From: Gigaspora margarita
Lineage: Eukaryota; Glomeromycota; Glomeromycetes; Diversisporales; Gigasporaceae
Direction: 5' to 3'
NCBI GenBank assembly: GCA_009809945.1
Contig: WTPW01000489.1
Location: 207,173 to 271,172 of the forward strand
Length of the DNA: 64,000 nt
Shown here: one piece after another, positions 22,424-34,385 of the stretch
How positions within the stretch are numbered: the stretch's first letter is position 1
Layout: each line of letters opens with the position of its first letter
The notes under the pieces: generated by a model
Seen by the model: only the letters and a program-made list of their open reading frames with translations
Told to the model about the DNA's origin: nothing
Databases searched by the model: none
Position numbers and translations under genes: made by a program

Positions 22424-22560
22424 ATCTGCGTCTTCGATTATAAGTTCGTATGTTATGGCCTTTTTCACCGTATTTTCCACAAGTAATTTGGTCTTTTGGT
22501 GAGCGAACTCTTTCCATTTTAGTAAATGTCATCCCAATTTGTGATGTGTTTGACTTAACG
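22424..22560 (-). pseudogene. C-terminal zinc-knuckle remnant of a lost transposon protein
   Basis: The minus strand encodes MERVRSPKDQITCGKYGEKG followed by HNIRTYNRRRR and a stop at about 22424-22426. The pattern C-x2-Y-x4-H-x4-Y is a CCHC knuckle (normally C-x2-C-x4-H-x4-C) in which the second and last Cys have become Tyr; each needs only a G-to-A change. Knuckles followed by a short basic tail close some transposase proteins. No further upstream domain is readable. Confidence 0.4.
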
Positions 22561-22904
22561 ATAATATTTACAATCGAAGATATAGATGATTTATAAGCAA
22601 ATTTTTAGAAAATCGAGACGAAGAAAGTTAGAAAATCGAGACGAAAGAAATTTACTAATAAATAAATGCTTTGTATTTATACTCATATATTGAATATATT
22701 ATTACTAATTTACATTTGTTAATATATAACTTCTTATGCGACGGAAGTAAAATTTGAGTTACGTACGTTGTGAAAGGGTGGAGCGTGGCTGGAAATGAAT
22801 TTTTCTTTATAAGTGGATCGAATGCATATTTAACTGGTGGATCTGGTGCTGCAGTGGCTCAGATCGAATCTAGCCAAAATTATATAGATCAATTCTGAAC
22901 GTTT

Positions 22905-23010
22905 TGCACTTGGTACTTCGGGTACTTTTGATATTTCTTGCACTTTTTGTGCTTCAGGTACTTTTGGTACTTCTTGCACTTTTGTACTTCAGGTACTTTT
23001 GGTAGGTTTT
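22905..23010. repeat. Minisatellite, unit about 35 bp
   Basis: Three imperfect copies of a unit built from TTGCACTTTTTGTGCTTC and AGGTACTTTTGGTACTTC. On the minus strand it reads as repeated KKYQKY peptides, but that frame has no other support as a gene. Confidence 0.6.
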
Positions 23011-23865
23011 GAACTTTGAAATTATCTATTTTTGGTAAGTCATTTACCGTAGCATACCATGATATAGTCATAATGCAGATACTATAAATATAATGCCTTC
23101 TGGGTCCATAAAAATGTTAACTCAGATAGAATTCAACACAGTAGAGTTGAGTTCAGCTCGGGAGAAGAAATTTATAGATAAAGTTTAAATATTGTATTTC
23201 ATTCTAATTCTCTCCTATTGGGAGCCCTAATTCTCTCCAAGTTCTGATTGGATGCATGATTGGCCATCTCCAATTGGATAAAGCAAATCACTCTACCCTT
23301 AGCATTGAGACTGAGAAAAAAAATTGTATTTCTAATATTTAAGTTGTTTGAATATTTTTTTTGTTATTTTTTTTGAGAATATAGATGTATGTAAACTTTT
23401 AAAAACTTCAAAATTGATTCAAATATTTAAGTCAACAATTTTTTATTTTCTTGAGAATTAGCAATTCATGCAAACTTAAAATTTGTTCAAACATTCTTTA
23501 TTTTCTTGAGAATTCAAAGCTTTCTTATTGGCTTTTAAATTCTACAAAAGTTTAAGCAATTATAATGAGAATTGTCATATAATTTCTATAATGTTATTTG
23601 ATATAAAAAATTGACTATATTACAAAAATGCAACCTTTTGTTTTATTTCAAGCCAAATACTAAGATATTTCAAGCTTATTTCATGTACATTTTTTTTGTT
23701 AGTGAAAATAATTTAAATATAAACAAATGTGAGGTGTGTCATAGAACTCTAGTATTCCCAACTTAAAAAATTTCACTATTAGTATTAAAATTAGGATTTG
23801 GGTATGGTTAGATTTTAATTACTCTAGTAGAATTTAGATGTACTATAGGTAGAATTAATAAAAAA
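23011..23865. other. Spacer, no gene seen
   Basis: Mixed AT-rich sequence; 23200-23290 has a repeated ATTCTCTCC(T/A) motif. Otherwise I see nothing to annotate. Confidence 0.4.
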
Positions 23866-24645
23866 CCCTCAAACTGGACCCCAAAATATATAGAGAGTGG
23901 TAGGGTTTTAGTTTGCTTATTTTTGGCCTTTTTTGTGCAGATTATTTCCTTTTATAGGGGATGGCTAAAGTCAGGTGTGTTTATATATTTTTGATTATTT
24001 AATTAAAATTAGGGTAAGGGTTAGTTAGGGTTAGAGTTAGGGCTTGTTTTATAAGTAAAATTGTCTTCCCGACATTTTTTATTAATGCTTCTAGACAGGT
24101 TTAGACACTCGTTTCTTGTGTTTTTAGCATTTTTCACTTTTTTTCTTTGTTTTTGTCTTGTTGGCCTGATCCGTAAAGATCAAATTTATGATTTGATTGG
24201 CTTTTTATCACGTGAATGCATCTGGCTTTAGATAACCCCCTTTTATAGTAATTAGTTTGCTTATTTTTGCCTTTTTTCTTGCAGATCTTTTTATATTTAG
24301 GGGTCATCTAAAGTGGAGTAGAATAACGTAACAATTGGCCAATCAAATTATTGAATTTTGATGATCTTTGGCGAAGCAAACAAGAAAGAGAAACGAAAAC
24401 CTTGAAAAATACAAAAAAATGGAAGCCTAAACCTATCTTGGTGTTTTAATTAAAAATGGCAAGAAGGCAATTTTGCTTATATATTATAATCTAAAACCTT
24501 TCTAACCCAGACTTAAGATGACCCTAACCCTAAAGTTAATTCAATAAAATATATTATAAGAATCTACTCTGCTTTAGACATTCCCTATATTTAGTAATTT
24601 TTGTAAAATCTTACTCTTTTGTAGATATTTTGGGGTCCTTCTCAA
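23866..24645. mobile_element. TIR element with GGACCCCAAAATAT ends and telomere-like interior
   Basis: ACTGGACCCCAAAATAT near the left end (23874-23890) is mirrored by ATATTTTGGGGTCC near 24627-24640. Inside, GTTTGCTTATTTTTG.CCTTTTTT is repeated at 23909 and 24247. Degenerate TTAGGG words cluster at 24008-24045, with the inverse at 24480-24531. Flanks show no clear duplication, so the boundaries are approximate. No coding capacity. Confidence 0.4.
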
Positions 24646-24699
24646 ACCCTAACCCTATGACTGATAGCAGTAGTAATGCTAGTATTCTAGTATTTATTT

Positions 24700-27250
24700 T
24701 TTATTTTTTTTAAAGAGAGATCTATCCTCTATTTCTTTTATTAAGACTTTGTAGATTATACATATACATTTACATGCAATAATTACTAATTTAAAAGGAA
24801 ATAGAGTTAAGAGCTATTTTACTCTCAATCTAATTCTTTACTAGAATGGTTAGTAAACTACTAGTTTTCAAGCAGTGTTGAAGAGATAGATCTCTGTGAG
24901 CAATAAAGTAATTTATTTTCTGGATTAAAAAATGTGAAGTAAGTAAAGATGTAGATTTGAGTATAGGGCAGTCATTAGTATTGGTATTGGAAAGGTATCA
25001 GAATGTTTAGACGTCCTAAACAGGATTCAGATCTCTTTGTAAATAAATTTAGTATAAGAGCACTATGGAAGTAAACTTTGCTATTAGTGTGTGGTTTGGA
25101 ATAGTGCTAGAGTATAGTTTGTAATAAAGTCTATAGGAACTTTTTTACCATGTGTAAATCGATAAATAATTGTAAGGTCTCTGTAATAGCTATTATATAT
25201 AGATTTGATTCTGCACAGTATTCAATCCAGCTCTGTGCTTTTTCTAGCTGTGTTATTTCTCTGATATTATGCATAGCAATATTTATCCTATTGTATGTAT
25301 TAATCCTTGTAGGTTCTATTGTGTCAATGAATTTGAAGTGTAATTAGTAATGTATAGTATTGTTTTGTATACTAGTATTGTTATTCATAAGGTTGTCATT
25401 TATCCTCTTATTAGATATCATCATATTTATATATGTCCCATTTCAGTTCAGTGCAGTCTGGGAGTTGTAAAATATATTGTGATTTTGAATATCTTTCTAA
25501 GATATCCCACTATGGAATTAATTTGTTGTAATCTAGTGTTTGTTCTAAAAAGTGTATCAAATATGTCATTTGGTAAGACCAATTTGTCTAACTCTCAATC
25601 GTTGTTTATTATTAATTTTTGGGATGTTTATTCAACTTTGTAGTATAATATAGAAATAGTAATATTGGTAAAGTTGTCGTGCTATTGCTTCTAGGTCTTT
25701 TGGGTCTGTAATTGGGATAGTAAACCTAATTTCTTTTGCTTTTAAAGCTCTATAGAAGTTCATATTTATTGGTATAGTTGATATCTATGTGTGCTTGAGG
25801 TGAGGGTTCAGAAATATAAAATTCTTGAGAAAATTTTGCAATAAATTGTTGTGCTTTCTCTTTGTTTATTATAGAAAAGAAATATGTTCTTTGCCTTTTT
25901 AGGCTTTTTGAAGATGAAGTAATCAATGTTTTAGTAGCTTTTAAATATATAATAGATTCTCAAAATTGAAACATGTTAGCAAAAGTTAATTGGGTTCTTT
26001 AGTATGAAGAAAAAGTAATATACCATTTTCTTGTTCAGGGCCTGGAGTATATCAGTCAGAAATGGTTTGGATTCTAATAAATCAAAGTATATGACAAATA
26101 ATTTTCTAAAAGTATTGTATTGCTAGAGTAATTTAAAGTAGTTTGAGAGGAATTGTAGTTCTGGTTCTGAGTTGATAAAAAAGATGTATTTAAAGGAGAA
26201 GTTAAATTATGTAAGTTCTCAAAAAGTGGATATCTTTGGTTCATAAAGTAACTGTCAGAGAGTTGTGTAAATTTGAACATTTGTTTCATACTATTATTAT
26301 AGGCTGAGTCTGTCGATTAGTAGTTTGAAGAGTATTATATTCTACTGGTTCTTTGTCAGTTGTTCTAGGTGTTCAAATAGGGGCTATAATATCTTATTAT
26401 AGATATTTCTAATAATGCTCTTCAATTCTTTGAAGGTAATTTTCAGTTCTATTTTGGCAAATTCCTACAGATAAAATAACTGTCTAGCTGTTTTATACAT
26501 ATCTAAGTTTAGTATATCCGTGTTTGTGAAGTAATCAATTGCTATTTTTTTTTAGTTTAAAGAAAATTTGATTCCAGTTATTTTTGCTTGTTATAAGAAT
26601 ATTGTATATAATTTTGTATTTCTTGTCACTTTATTGAGCATGCATCTTCAAGGTCTCATTTTTAATAATTGTCTTCTACAACTCTGCTGTGTCGATTGTA
26701 TGCTAGTCATTATATCTGTTGGAGTTGGTTAATATAAAACTGTATGTTCACCTTTGTGGGTTTAGTCAATTATCATCAATTGTTGTATTTGATGCTAATT
26801 TCATATTGTTATCACCTGATTAGCTATTTTTATTACTCACTTCTATTATTCTAGTTGGGTTTGTTCATCAATTTCAAAAATCTTTTCATCTAAAGTCAGC
26901 AATTTCTTAACAATATTATTCATTTGCCTGTACTAGAATCATCACTTGATTCTAGAAGTTACAATTTGGTATATCATTTTTTAGTTTCTTGTCTAGAAGT
27001 CTAATCATTATCAAAAGAAATTATTTCATATGTATAATATATGGGTTCTGTAGTAAGAAAACCTGCATATATGATGCAGACTTGGGAATTTTTGTTGGTT
27101 TGTTTTAAACATTATAGCTTTTGATGTCACCTGTTTAGTTTTCAGAATTTCAAGAGATTCCTTATATTTTGTATTAGAAGTTTTTTTATCAGATTTGTCA
27201 AAAAGAAGTATGTTGTATATATAAGCTAACTCTGATGTCATGGTTGGCAC
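24700..27250 (-). pseudogene. Heavily decayed LINE, ORF1-like region and endonuclease start
   Basis: Minus-strand fragments with the Asn/Ser/Thr/Ile-rich composition of the LINE at 36-43 kb are strung along this span: 27250-27026 (SELAYIYNILLFDKSDKKTS), 26289-26074, an unlabelled stretch near 25700-25750 reading EIRFTIPITDPKDLEAIARQ, then NIAMHNIREITQLEKAQ with IIAITET near 25180-25290. The last resembles the start of an APE-type endonuclease, where ITET carries the catalytic Glu. An A-rich minus-strand tail lies at 24698-24718. No RT is found, so the copy is internally deleted or the call is wrong. Plus-strand ORFs at 25150-25643 are shadows. Confidence 0.35.
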
Positions 27251-27963
27251 CTAACTTAAACAAAGATAAGTTCAATGACTACCTCTTAGTATCATTATCA
27301 AAAACCATGTGACCAATAAAAAATTCTTTAAGTTTGTTTATGTTAGGGTTAATACCTAGAATTTAGAAAGTTAAAAGGTTATATAATAAAATTGTTTAGA
27401 GCACAAAATGCAGTTTTTTATACAAAATTTTGAGAAATAAGCAATTTTCAACAAATGACTATTTTGTTTTGAAATTTTCCAATCTGAAATTTCTAGACCA
27501 AAAAGTCATATAATCTTTAGCATCAGCTATCACAATTAATAACAAGTTTTATAGTAAATTTTAGCAAGAAATTTTTTTACTTATAATACCAAAATTTTGT
27601 ATTATAAGTATTTTTTTAATTTTTTTATAAAAAAACTTTGTTTTGTTATACAAAAAATTTGCAAATTATGCTAATTCTACAATTTTGATTGGTCAAATGC
27701 AGGGCTATGAATTTCATAACCTGTTAAGATAAATAATACTCTATTAATAATATTAAATGATTAATTAAAAGTTGTAAAGCTTATTAAGATGCATCTAAGA
27801 AAAGGGCTATTTATCAGCTAATAAGGGTTTTACTAAGTAGCTAACCCCCACCTGATAAATTTCCAAGAATTTGATGATTAAAATTTTATAATATAAAATA
27901 TATAAAATTATTAAATATTGAATAACTTTTGATCTACTGGAGTTCTACTGGTTTAATTTACTG
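27251..27963. other. AT-rich spacer leading into the pogo element
   Basis: No gene is seen. 27420-27670 contains short inverted blocks. 27890-27963 matches part of a foldback family also present at 31540-31620 and 34960-35280, and is the target of the pogo insertion. Confidence 0.4.
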
Positions 27964-28045
27964 TACAGCGTGGACCACAGTACCCTGGTATAATACATTC
28001 TACAGCCAAATTGCAATTAGTGCCTGTGGTATTATACACAGAGAG

Positions 28046-28331
28046 TAGGGTTCCGCAATTTGATTTGATCTTCAAATATTTGAATCAAATATTTGATCAA
28101 ATTCAAATTCAAATTTGACTATATTTGATTTGATCAAATTCAAATCTGATCAAATTTAATTTGATTTGATAAATATTTGATTTGATTTGAAAATTACTAT
28201 TAAAAATTCAAGTTCAAATCAAATTCAAATCCAAATATTTAAATCAAATCAAATTCAAATCAGGGTCAATTTGATTTGATCAAATTCAAATTGACCCAAT
28301 ATTTGATTTGATTTGAATTTGAGGAACCCTA
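28046..28331. mobile_element. 286-bp palindromic hAT MITE, copy 2, perfect 8-bp TSD
   Basis: TAGGGTTCC to GGAACCCTA, nearly identical in sequence and equal in length to 7852-8137. ACAGAGAG lies at 28038-28045 and 28332-28339, a perfect 8-bp duplication. It sits inside the pogo element, so it inserted after that element. Confidence 0.88.
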
Positions 28332-29067
28332 ACAGAGAGGTACTTTGTACAAGAGGGGGTATAATTCTATATATAGTACCCGAGTACATATATTGTATAA
28401 GATCTGGATATATACTGTGTTTAGTATCTGGATATTTTTCAATGCATGTACCTGAGTATGTTCATTGAACAATACCCAGGTACATGTGATCTTGCATGCA
28501 TGTACGTAAACTATACATATAAATATAAAAAAATATATATATATAATGAAGACGATAAACTCTTATTTCTAAAATTACTTATCTCTTCATAAAAGAAATG
28601 TTTTAAGAATGACAAGGCCAAGTATTTTCTTAGCTAAATTAAAAAAAAAAAAAATTAAAAAACAATAAATAAAAAAAAATAAAAAACAAAAAACAATAAA
28701 AAGTTGATAGTAAAATATGTTATAACATTACCCTTATGATATCATAGCAAATTTTTTGAAAGCTTTCAGTAATTATCGCAAATTTCTTAGTAAAAATTTT
28801 ATCTCACTTTTTAAGTAACAAAGAACATTTAATAGGATTATATGATTCTACTAATTTTTAATAATGGTTAAGTCATTAGTAGTTCGAGTAAAGTTATCTT
28901 ATATGGTAAAGAAAAAGTTTTTTTATCATCTGCAAAATTGCTTTAAAAAGCAATCTCAAAAAAGGAGAATTCATTATATATATGTAAGATGTGATATTTG
29001 TTTAAACTTTCAAACGATCATGACTCTTATTTGTGGAAAAGACAAAAAAAAGTGCATAAACATAGCA

Positions 29068-30603
29068 ATAAAAAAGCAAGACATCAATAGTTCACAAGAG
29101 AAAAGCTAATAATATTGTATTATTTGGATCAAGTTAAGAATATAAGAGCAACTGCCAAAAAATTTGAAATTGAACCTAAACAGGTTCGTGACTGGAAAAA
29201 AAGGATAAGCTAATGACTGCAACTCCATGGATCCAAAAATTACATAATGGAAGATTACCTAGTCTTCCTGACCTTGAAACAGAACTAGACCAATAGATTG
29301 TGGATATTTATACAAAAGGAAATGCTATTACATGTGGCATGACTATCAAATAAGCCAAAAAATTAGTGAAAAGACAGGCTTATAAATCCAATATCCAACA
29401 ATTACATCATTTAAGTTTTCAAATAAGTGGTCAGATGGGTTTCTTACTAGGCATCAATTATCAAATCGTTGACTCACTCATATCTCACAATATTTGCCTA
29501 AAGATACAGCTGAACAAATGCAAAATTTTTTAAGTTTATCTTATTTTATTGTAATAAAAATAAATATCTTTTGAAATATATAAGAAATATGGATGAAAAA
29601 CTGCTCTCTTTTGATCTTCCCTTAATACTACTTTGGAAAAATTAGGTTCAAAAACTGTAAATCTATGTACTACAGGTTATGAAAAGAAAAATCTTATAGC
29701 TATTTTATCATATATGGCTGATGGTATGAAACTCCCAGCTGTTGTAATTTTTAAGTTGAAAACTTGGCCAAAAAAAGAAAAATTTCCAAGTAGTATTTAT
29801 GTAAGTAATAACGAAAAAGAGTGGTGCAATGAAGAAGAGATACTTTGGTGGATAGAAAATATTTGGAGACAATGTAACCTGATAGCAAACCCCCAATCTT
29901 TGTTGATCTATAATGCTTTTAAAGGATATACTATTGACCCAGTAAAACGTCGATTAACAGAAAAATGTACAGATATTGCTATAATTCTATCTGGTTTAAC
30001 TTCAAAACTACAACCACTTGATGTATCCATCAATTGAAGTTTTAAAGCAAAAGTATGTTTACTAGTCAATTTTTATATTACAGGTGTTTGTATAATTTTA
30101 TCATTTTTTTATTAATTCTAGTACCGAGCTCTTTATCAAAGTGGATAGCCAACGAAGTACATGAACTTACTAAAACTAGCAAGTTTAAGTGACCTTCCTA
30201 TGCAATGGTTACAACATGGGTCAAGAAAGTGTAAGATGATGTGGATCCTGAACTAGTTAAACTATCGTTTAAATATTGCGGTATTTCTTTTAAAACTGAT
30301 AGCTCAGAAAATGATCTCTTATTTGACTATAAAGAGGTAAAAAAAATCTCAAAAGCTGATCAATATGATGAACCTGAAACTATTGAAATAGACGATGATA
30401 AATATCCTAAAAAAGAATATATAAACCATTTTGTAGAAAATACAGAAACTACAGACGAAAGCTCTGATAAAGACAAGTCTGATGATTTATATAGATCTGA
30501 TGATTTATATAGGTCTGATGATTTATATAAGTCTGATGATTTATATGAGTCTAATAATTTACACGAGCCTAATGATTTATATGAGTCTGATGATTTAGAA
30601 TAA
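29068..30603 (+). pseudogene. pogo-type DDE transposase, inactivated
   Basis: Broken frames give, in order: a psq-type helix-turn-helix (LIILYYLDQVKNIRATAKKF, then EIEPKQVRDWKKR), a CENP-B-like region (KFSNKWSDGFLTRHQLSNR), IRNMDEKLLSFDLPLNTTLE with the first catalytic Asp, and a DDE core at 29633-30037 (SYMADGMKLPAVVIFK, NEKEWCNEEEILWWIENIW, LSGLTSKLQPLDVSIN, third Asp). The second catalytic Asp, expected before A/SF.G, is Asn (LLIYNAFKGY). Thirty-five residues separate it from the third. A 69-nt GTATGT..CTAG interval (30053-30121) may be an intron before YRALYQSG. The C-terminal part (30241-30603) keeps the family's DPELVKLSFKYCGIS and an acidic repeat tail. Stops and frameshifts make it inactive. 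Confidence 0.8.
30478..30596 (+). repeat. 18-bp coding tandem repeat (SDDLYR) in the transposase tail
   Basis: About six in-frame units of TCTGATGATTTATATAGA-type sequence encode S-D-D-L-Y-R/K/E. They extend the acidic C-terminal tail. The last units are more diverged. Confidence 0.75.
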
Positions 30604-31421
30604 TTATTTTAATTCTGCAATAATTTTAAATAAATAGAATAGAGGCATTTTTCATATAAGCCAAATTTAGCAACTCAAAGGAATATCAGGTTGACAACTA
30701 GTTTTATAAATTGTTATTATTTAGATATCCAGAAATATGCATTTTTAGAAATTTTTTATTAAAAAAATTTCTGAAATTAAATACTAAAGAGTAAAATTGT
30801 AAAAAAAATTGAGTATGTTTTGTGAAATTATGTTATAGTTATAAGGTAGCTGTGTGATGCTATTATACTAAACCAGAAATAATCTTTATAAATATACAAG
30901 AGTCGATGCTATCAATCAAGATCCAAACTTGATTTTCAATATGTAATGAAATCATTCGATTACATTCAATCAGAATTAAAAATCTTGTGGACAAACGCAT
31001 ACTGGCTGAATTACAATTCTTATTACTGTACTACCAGTATTATTAACTTGTATGAAAGTATTGATTATAAAATCCTAAGGACAAAGCTAAAATTTGAAAC
31101 CTTTAAAATTATGTTGTTAAATTAAATTTTGAAAACTTAAAAACAGGTTTTAGAAGTTAGACATAGCGACTTCTGATTATGTAAAATTAAATTAAACTAA
31201 TATATGTCTGTACCTGGGTATTTTCAAACCACGAGTTCAAAATTTTAATACTCACTGTAAAGTACCAGGTATTTTATACATGTTTGTACCCAGGGTATTT
31301 TACAAACCATGAGTTCAAAAATTCTAATACTCGCTGTAAAGTACCCAGATATTTTATATTCTACTGCAAAATTTTTAATAGAGGGTACTTTGTATAGAGG
31401 GGTACTGTGGTTCATGCTATA

Positions 31422-32071
31422 TGGTAGATGATTTAATTACCAAAATACTTGTCTCAATAAGACAATTCTAACAAGCCCAAAATCATCAAAATTCAATTGC
31501 AGGATCCTAGGATTGTTCAATTTTTGTGTAATTTTAATAGTAATTTTTAAAAACTAAATAAAATTTTTTAATATTGAATAATTTTTGATCCACTAGTCCA
31601 TTTTGAATAATTTAACTACTGTATATAGCTGAAAATAAATTACTTTCAAAAATAAGCTACCCTCTTTTGGTCAAGAAATACAAAAATGTCTTTGGTCTAA
31701 AAATAAGCTATTTATGATCAAAGAAAGTTGCTACATAGTAAAGTCCAAATTTTATTAAGCAAATTGATTAAAGTCACTTAAGTAAACTTATTTAGGAGAT
31801 CAAATACATATACCTAGAATTTACAATGAAATTAAAAATCTTTTTATTAATAGGATTTTAATTTTTACTTTTAATAAAAATATTAAAATTTTATTAACAA
31901 AATATAAGGTAGACTGCTCTATTTCTGCAAACTACTCTATTTCTGCAAATAGTAAATATCTTTAAATATCTTTTAATTTATTAGCTTATTTTGGATAATT
32001 TTACTATTAAAACAATTATCTTAGTTAAACATTTTAAACAAGCCCATAACTGCTAAAATTTGATTACCATT
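31422..32071. other. Foldback-repeat remnants, no gene
   Basis: 31430-31625 carries the CAATAAGACAATTCTAACAAGC foldback family shared with 35000-35240. 31628-31960 carries a second one with AATAAGCTAC and GTTGCTACATAGTAAAGTC motifs, shared with 35500-35680 and 51890-52310. Confidence 0.45.
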
Positions 32072-32176
32072 GGCAAATTTTATATATAGATATATATCGA
32101 TTACTAACCGGTAAGATATATATCGATGATCAACACTCCTGCTGATTATTATCAATAGTGATAGTAATCGATATAT

Positions 32177-32500
32177 GGGGTGATTTCAATAGAAACAGCC
32201 CATTTTTACAATTTTTTGAAATGAGTTTTTATTAGATTAATATAAATTTTGACATGATTGATATTTTTCAATTATAAATGAAATTTGATTTGCATAATAA
32301 AAATCAAAAATAATGTACAAGAAAAATTACACAAGGTTGCATAGGGCCAACACATCATGAGATTACCCGATAGTCACATATTACCTTTAACCAATCAAAA
32401 TCGTGAAATTTGATTAAACCGGATCAGTCCAAAAATCAAAACAAATGGTTAAACTCGATTATCTCAAAATAAAATTGGGCTGTTTCTATTGAAATCACCC
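32177..32500. mobile_element. MITE with GGGTGATTTCAATAGAAAC ends
   Basis: GGGTGATTTCAATAGAAACA at the left mirrors TGTTTCTATTGAAATCACCC at the right. Flanks are ATAT repeats; comparison with copy A (which has GATATATATC) is consistent with a 4-bp ATAT or 2-bp TA duplication. Same family as 5236-5574. Confidence 0.75.
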
Positions 32501-33487
32501 ATATATCTGGTTAATTGATATATATTATCAATAGTGATAATAATCGATATATATCTAATATGATATCAATTAATAATTATTATATTCACATAATTTCATG
32601 TTTCACAAAGTTTCGCAATTTATTATAAAATTTTATTTTTTTTATTTATTATTATTATATATTATATTTTAAATTAAATATACATTTTTAATCAATATTT
32701 GCAAGTTTTACAATTAAATATACATTTTTAATCAATATTTGCAAGTTTCCACAATTTAATATAAAATTATTTATTTATTATATTATATATTATATTATAT
32801 TACATATTTTTATTATATATTATTATAAAAAAAATAAAAAACCAAAAAAACCCTACAAAAAAATAACAAAAAAAACAAAAACAAAAAAATAGTAATAATT
32901 TTCAACTACTTTCACATTTCGTTGCATCTACTATTATATTCGCTCATATTTACTACTTCTTGCAAAGTGCCAGAGAAGTTAGAGTTGGTGTTCTTGTAAA
33001 ATACCAGAAAAGTCAGATTGTTTCTTGCAAAGTTTTGAAAAAAGTCAGAAATAAATAAAATAAAATTAAAAAAATAAGTAAAAAAAAAGAAAAAAAACAA
33101 AAAACAAAATCGTAAGCAAACTAAATAAAAAAAAAACAAAGCTTCAAATCTCTATTTTCCTAAAGTAAGAGTTTGTTTCTTATAATTTAGAAATCGTTAA
33201 AGGTTTTCACAATGAACCAGAATAATAAAAAAATAAAAATTAAAGAAATAAGTAAAAAGAAAACAACAGAATATAAGCAAACTGAATAAAAAAAATAAAC
33301 CCTCCAAATCTCCATTATATTTGCTTCTATTCGCTCATATTCGCTTCTATTCACTCATATTCACTTATTTTTGCTACTTTCTAAAAAAAATAGTAAGTAA
33401 AAAAAATAAAAAAACTATTTCTCAGAAGAGTTAGTGTTATACCACCCATACAAACGCAAGAGTAACAAGAAAAATTACCCATATGAC

Positions 33488-33737
33488 TATACTTGCTGGC
33501 AAAACACGGACAAATCCCAAATTCAAAAAAAAACCAATTGCTATTTGTAAAAGATTAAATCAAAAAAGTAGTCTTAAAATTTTGCAAATATATTATTTAT
33601 AACAATAAGAATATCTACTATTTGTTTAAACAAAGATTATTAATAAAGTTTTTAAGAAATTAATTTGGGATGTATTTGGGATTTGGGCGCGGACAAATCC
33701 CAAACTATAGTAATTTGGGATTTTGCCAACATGTATA
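33488..33737. mobile_element. hAT-type MITE, perfect 8-bp TSD CATATGAC, with empty site in copy A
   Basis: TATACTTGCTGGCAAAA at the left faces TTTTGCCAACATGTATA at the right. CATATGAC lies at 33480-33487 and 33738-33745. Copy A has the uninterrupted site (GGGTCATATGGGTAA near 1441-1455, minus orientation). GGACAAATCCCAAA occurs subterminally on both sides. Confidence 0.85.
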
Positions 33738-34385
33738 CATATGACCCTATACAAACGCAAGAGAATGAGCAAGACCACCCTATACAAATGCAAGAGAAAC
33801 GAGCAAGACCACCCCCATACAAATGCAAGAAAAACAAATAGACCACCTACAAGAACACTAAAAATCTATGCAATACTATCTACAAGAATACTGAGAGGCA
33901 TGTAAAGCTATTCCACAAGAATACCAACAACACCAGCTAGCGACAATTCCAATGACGACACCAACAATGACATCAACTGCAACGTTAGCAATGACACCAA
34001 CTAGAACAACACTAATGCGTTGCCTTGGCAAAGTGTCAGAAAGTCACTATATTTTATGCCAAAAAGTGTTTTTTTGTAGAAATAAAATAAAAAAAATTAA
34101 AAAATAATAATAAATAAAAGAAAAAAAATGATACTAAACGAAATGAAACATAACAAAAAAAACAAAACGAAAATGAAAAAACAATGTAAAAGTGATAGAA
34201 GATCTAAATTATAAACAAAAAAATAAACAAAGATCTAATCTGATCTTGTACTACAATTATTAAAACATTTCAAAACAAATTAAAACATTTTGAAAATATT
34301 AATTAAACACGTTCTTGGTATGATTCAGGATACAGATCTACAGATCTAGCCCAGTCCTAAAATATTTCGAATATATTCAAAATAT

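Larger units (their letters stand above)
27966..31419 (+). mobile_element. pogo-family DNA transposon with both ends, inactivated
   Basis: CAGCGTGGACCACAGTACC at 27966 is mirrored by GGTACTGTGGTTCATGCTA ending at 31419. TA dinucleotides flank it (27964-27965, 31420-31421), the target site of the Tc1/mariner/pogo superfamily. Subterminal GTACC(C/T)(A/G)G-type palindromes repeat at both ends (28378-28485 and 31210-31350). Between them lies a decayed pogo transposase (29068-30603). A hAT MITE (28046-28331) has inserted near the left end. Length is about 3.45 kb, or 3.16 kb without the MITE and one duplication. Confidence 0.75.

Noticed and set aside
22889..23071. Lys/Tyr-rich repeat protein on the minus strand
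   Set aside because: Explained by translation of a minisatellite; no start context or flanking exon.
24008..24045. True telomere
   Set aside because: The words are degenerate, short and lie inside a repeat flanked by non-telomeric DNA.
25150..25643. Two plus-strand ORFs
   Set aside because: Their translations have no motif, and the opposite strand in the same region gives LINE-like peptides; they look like shadows.
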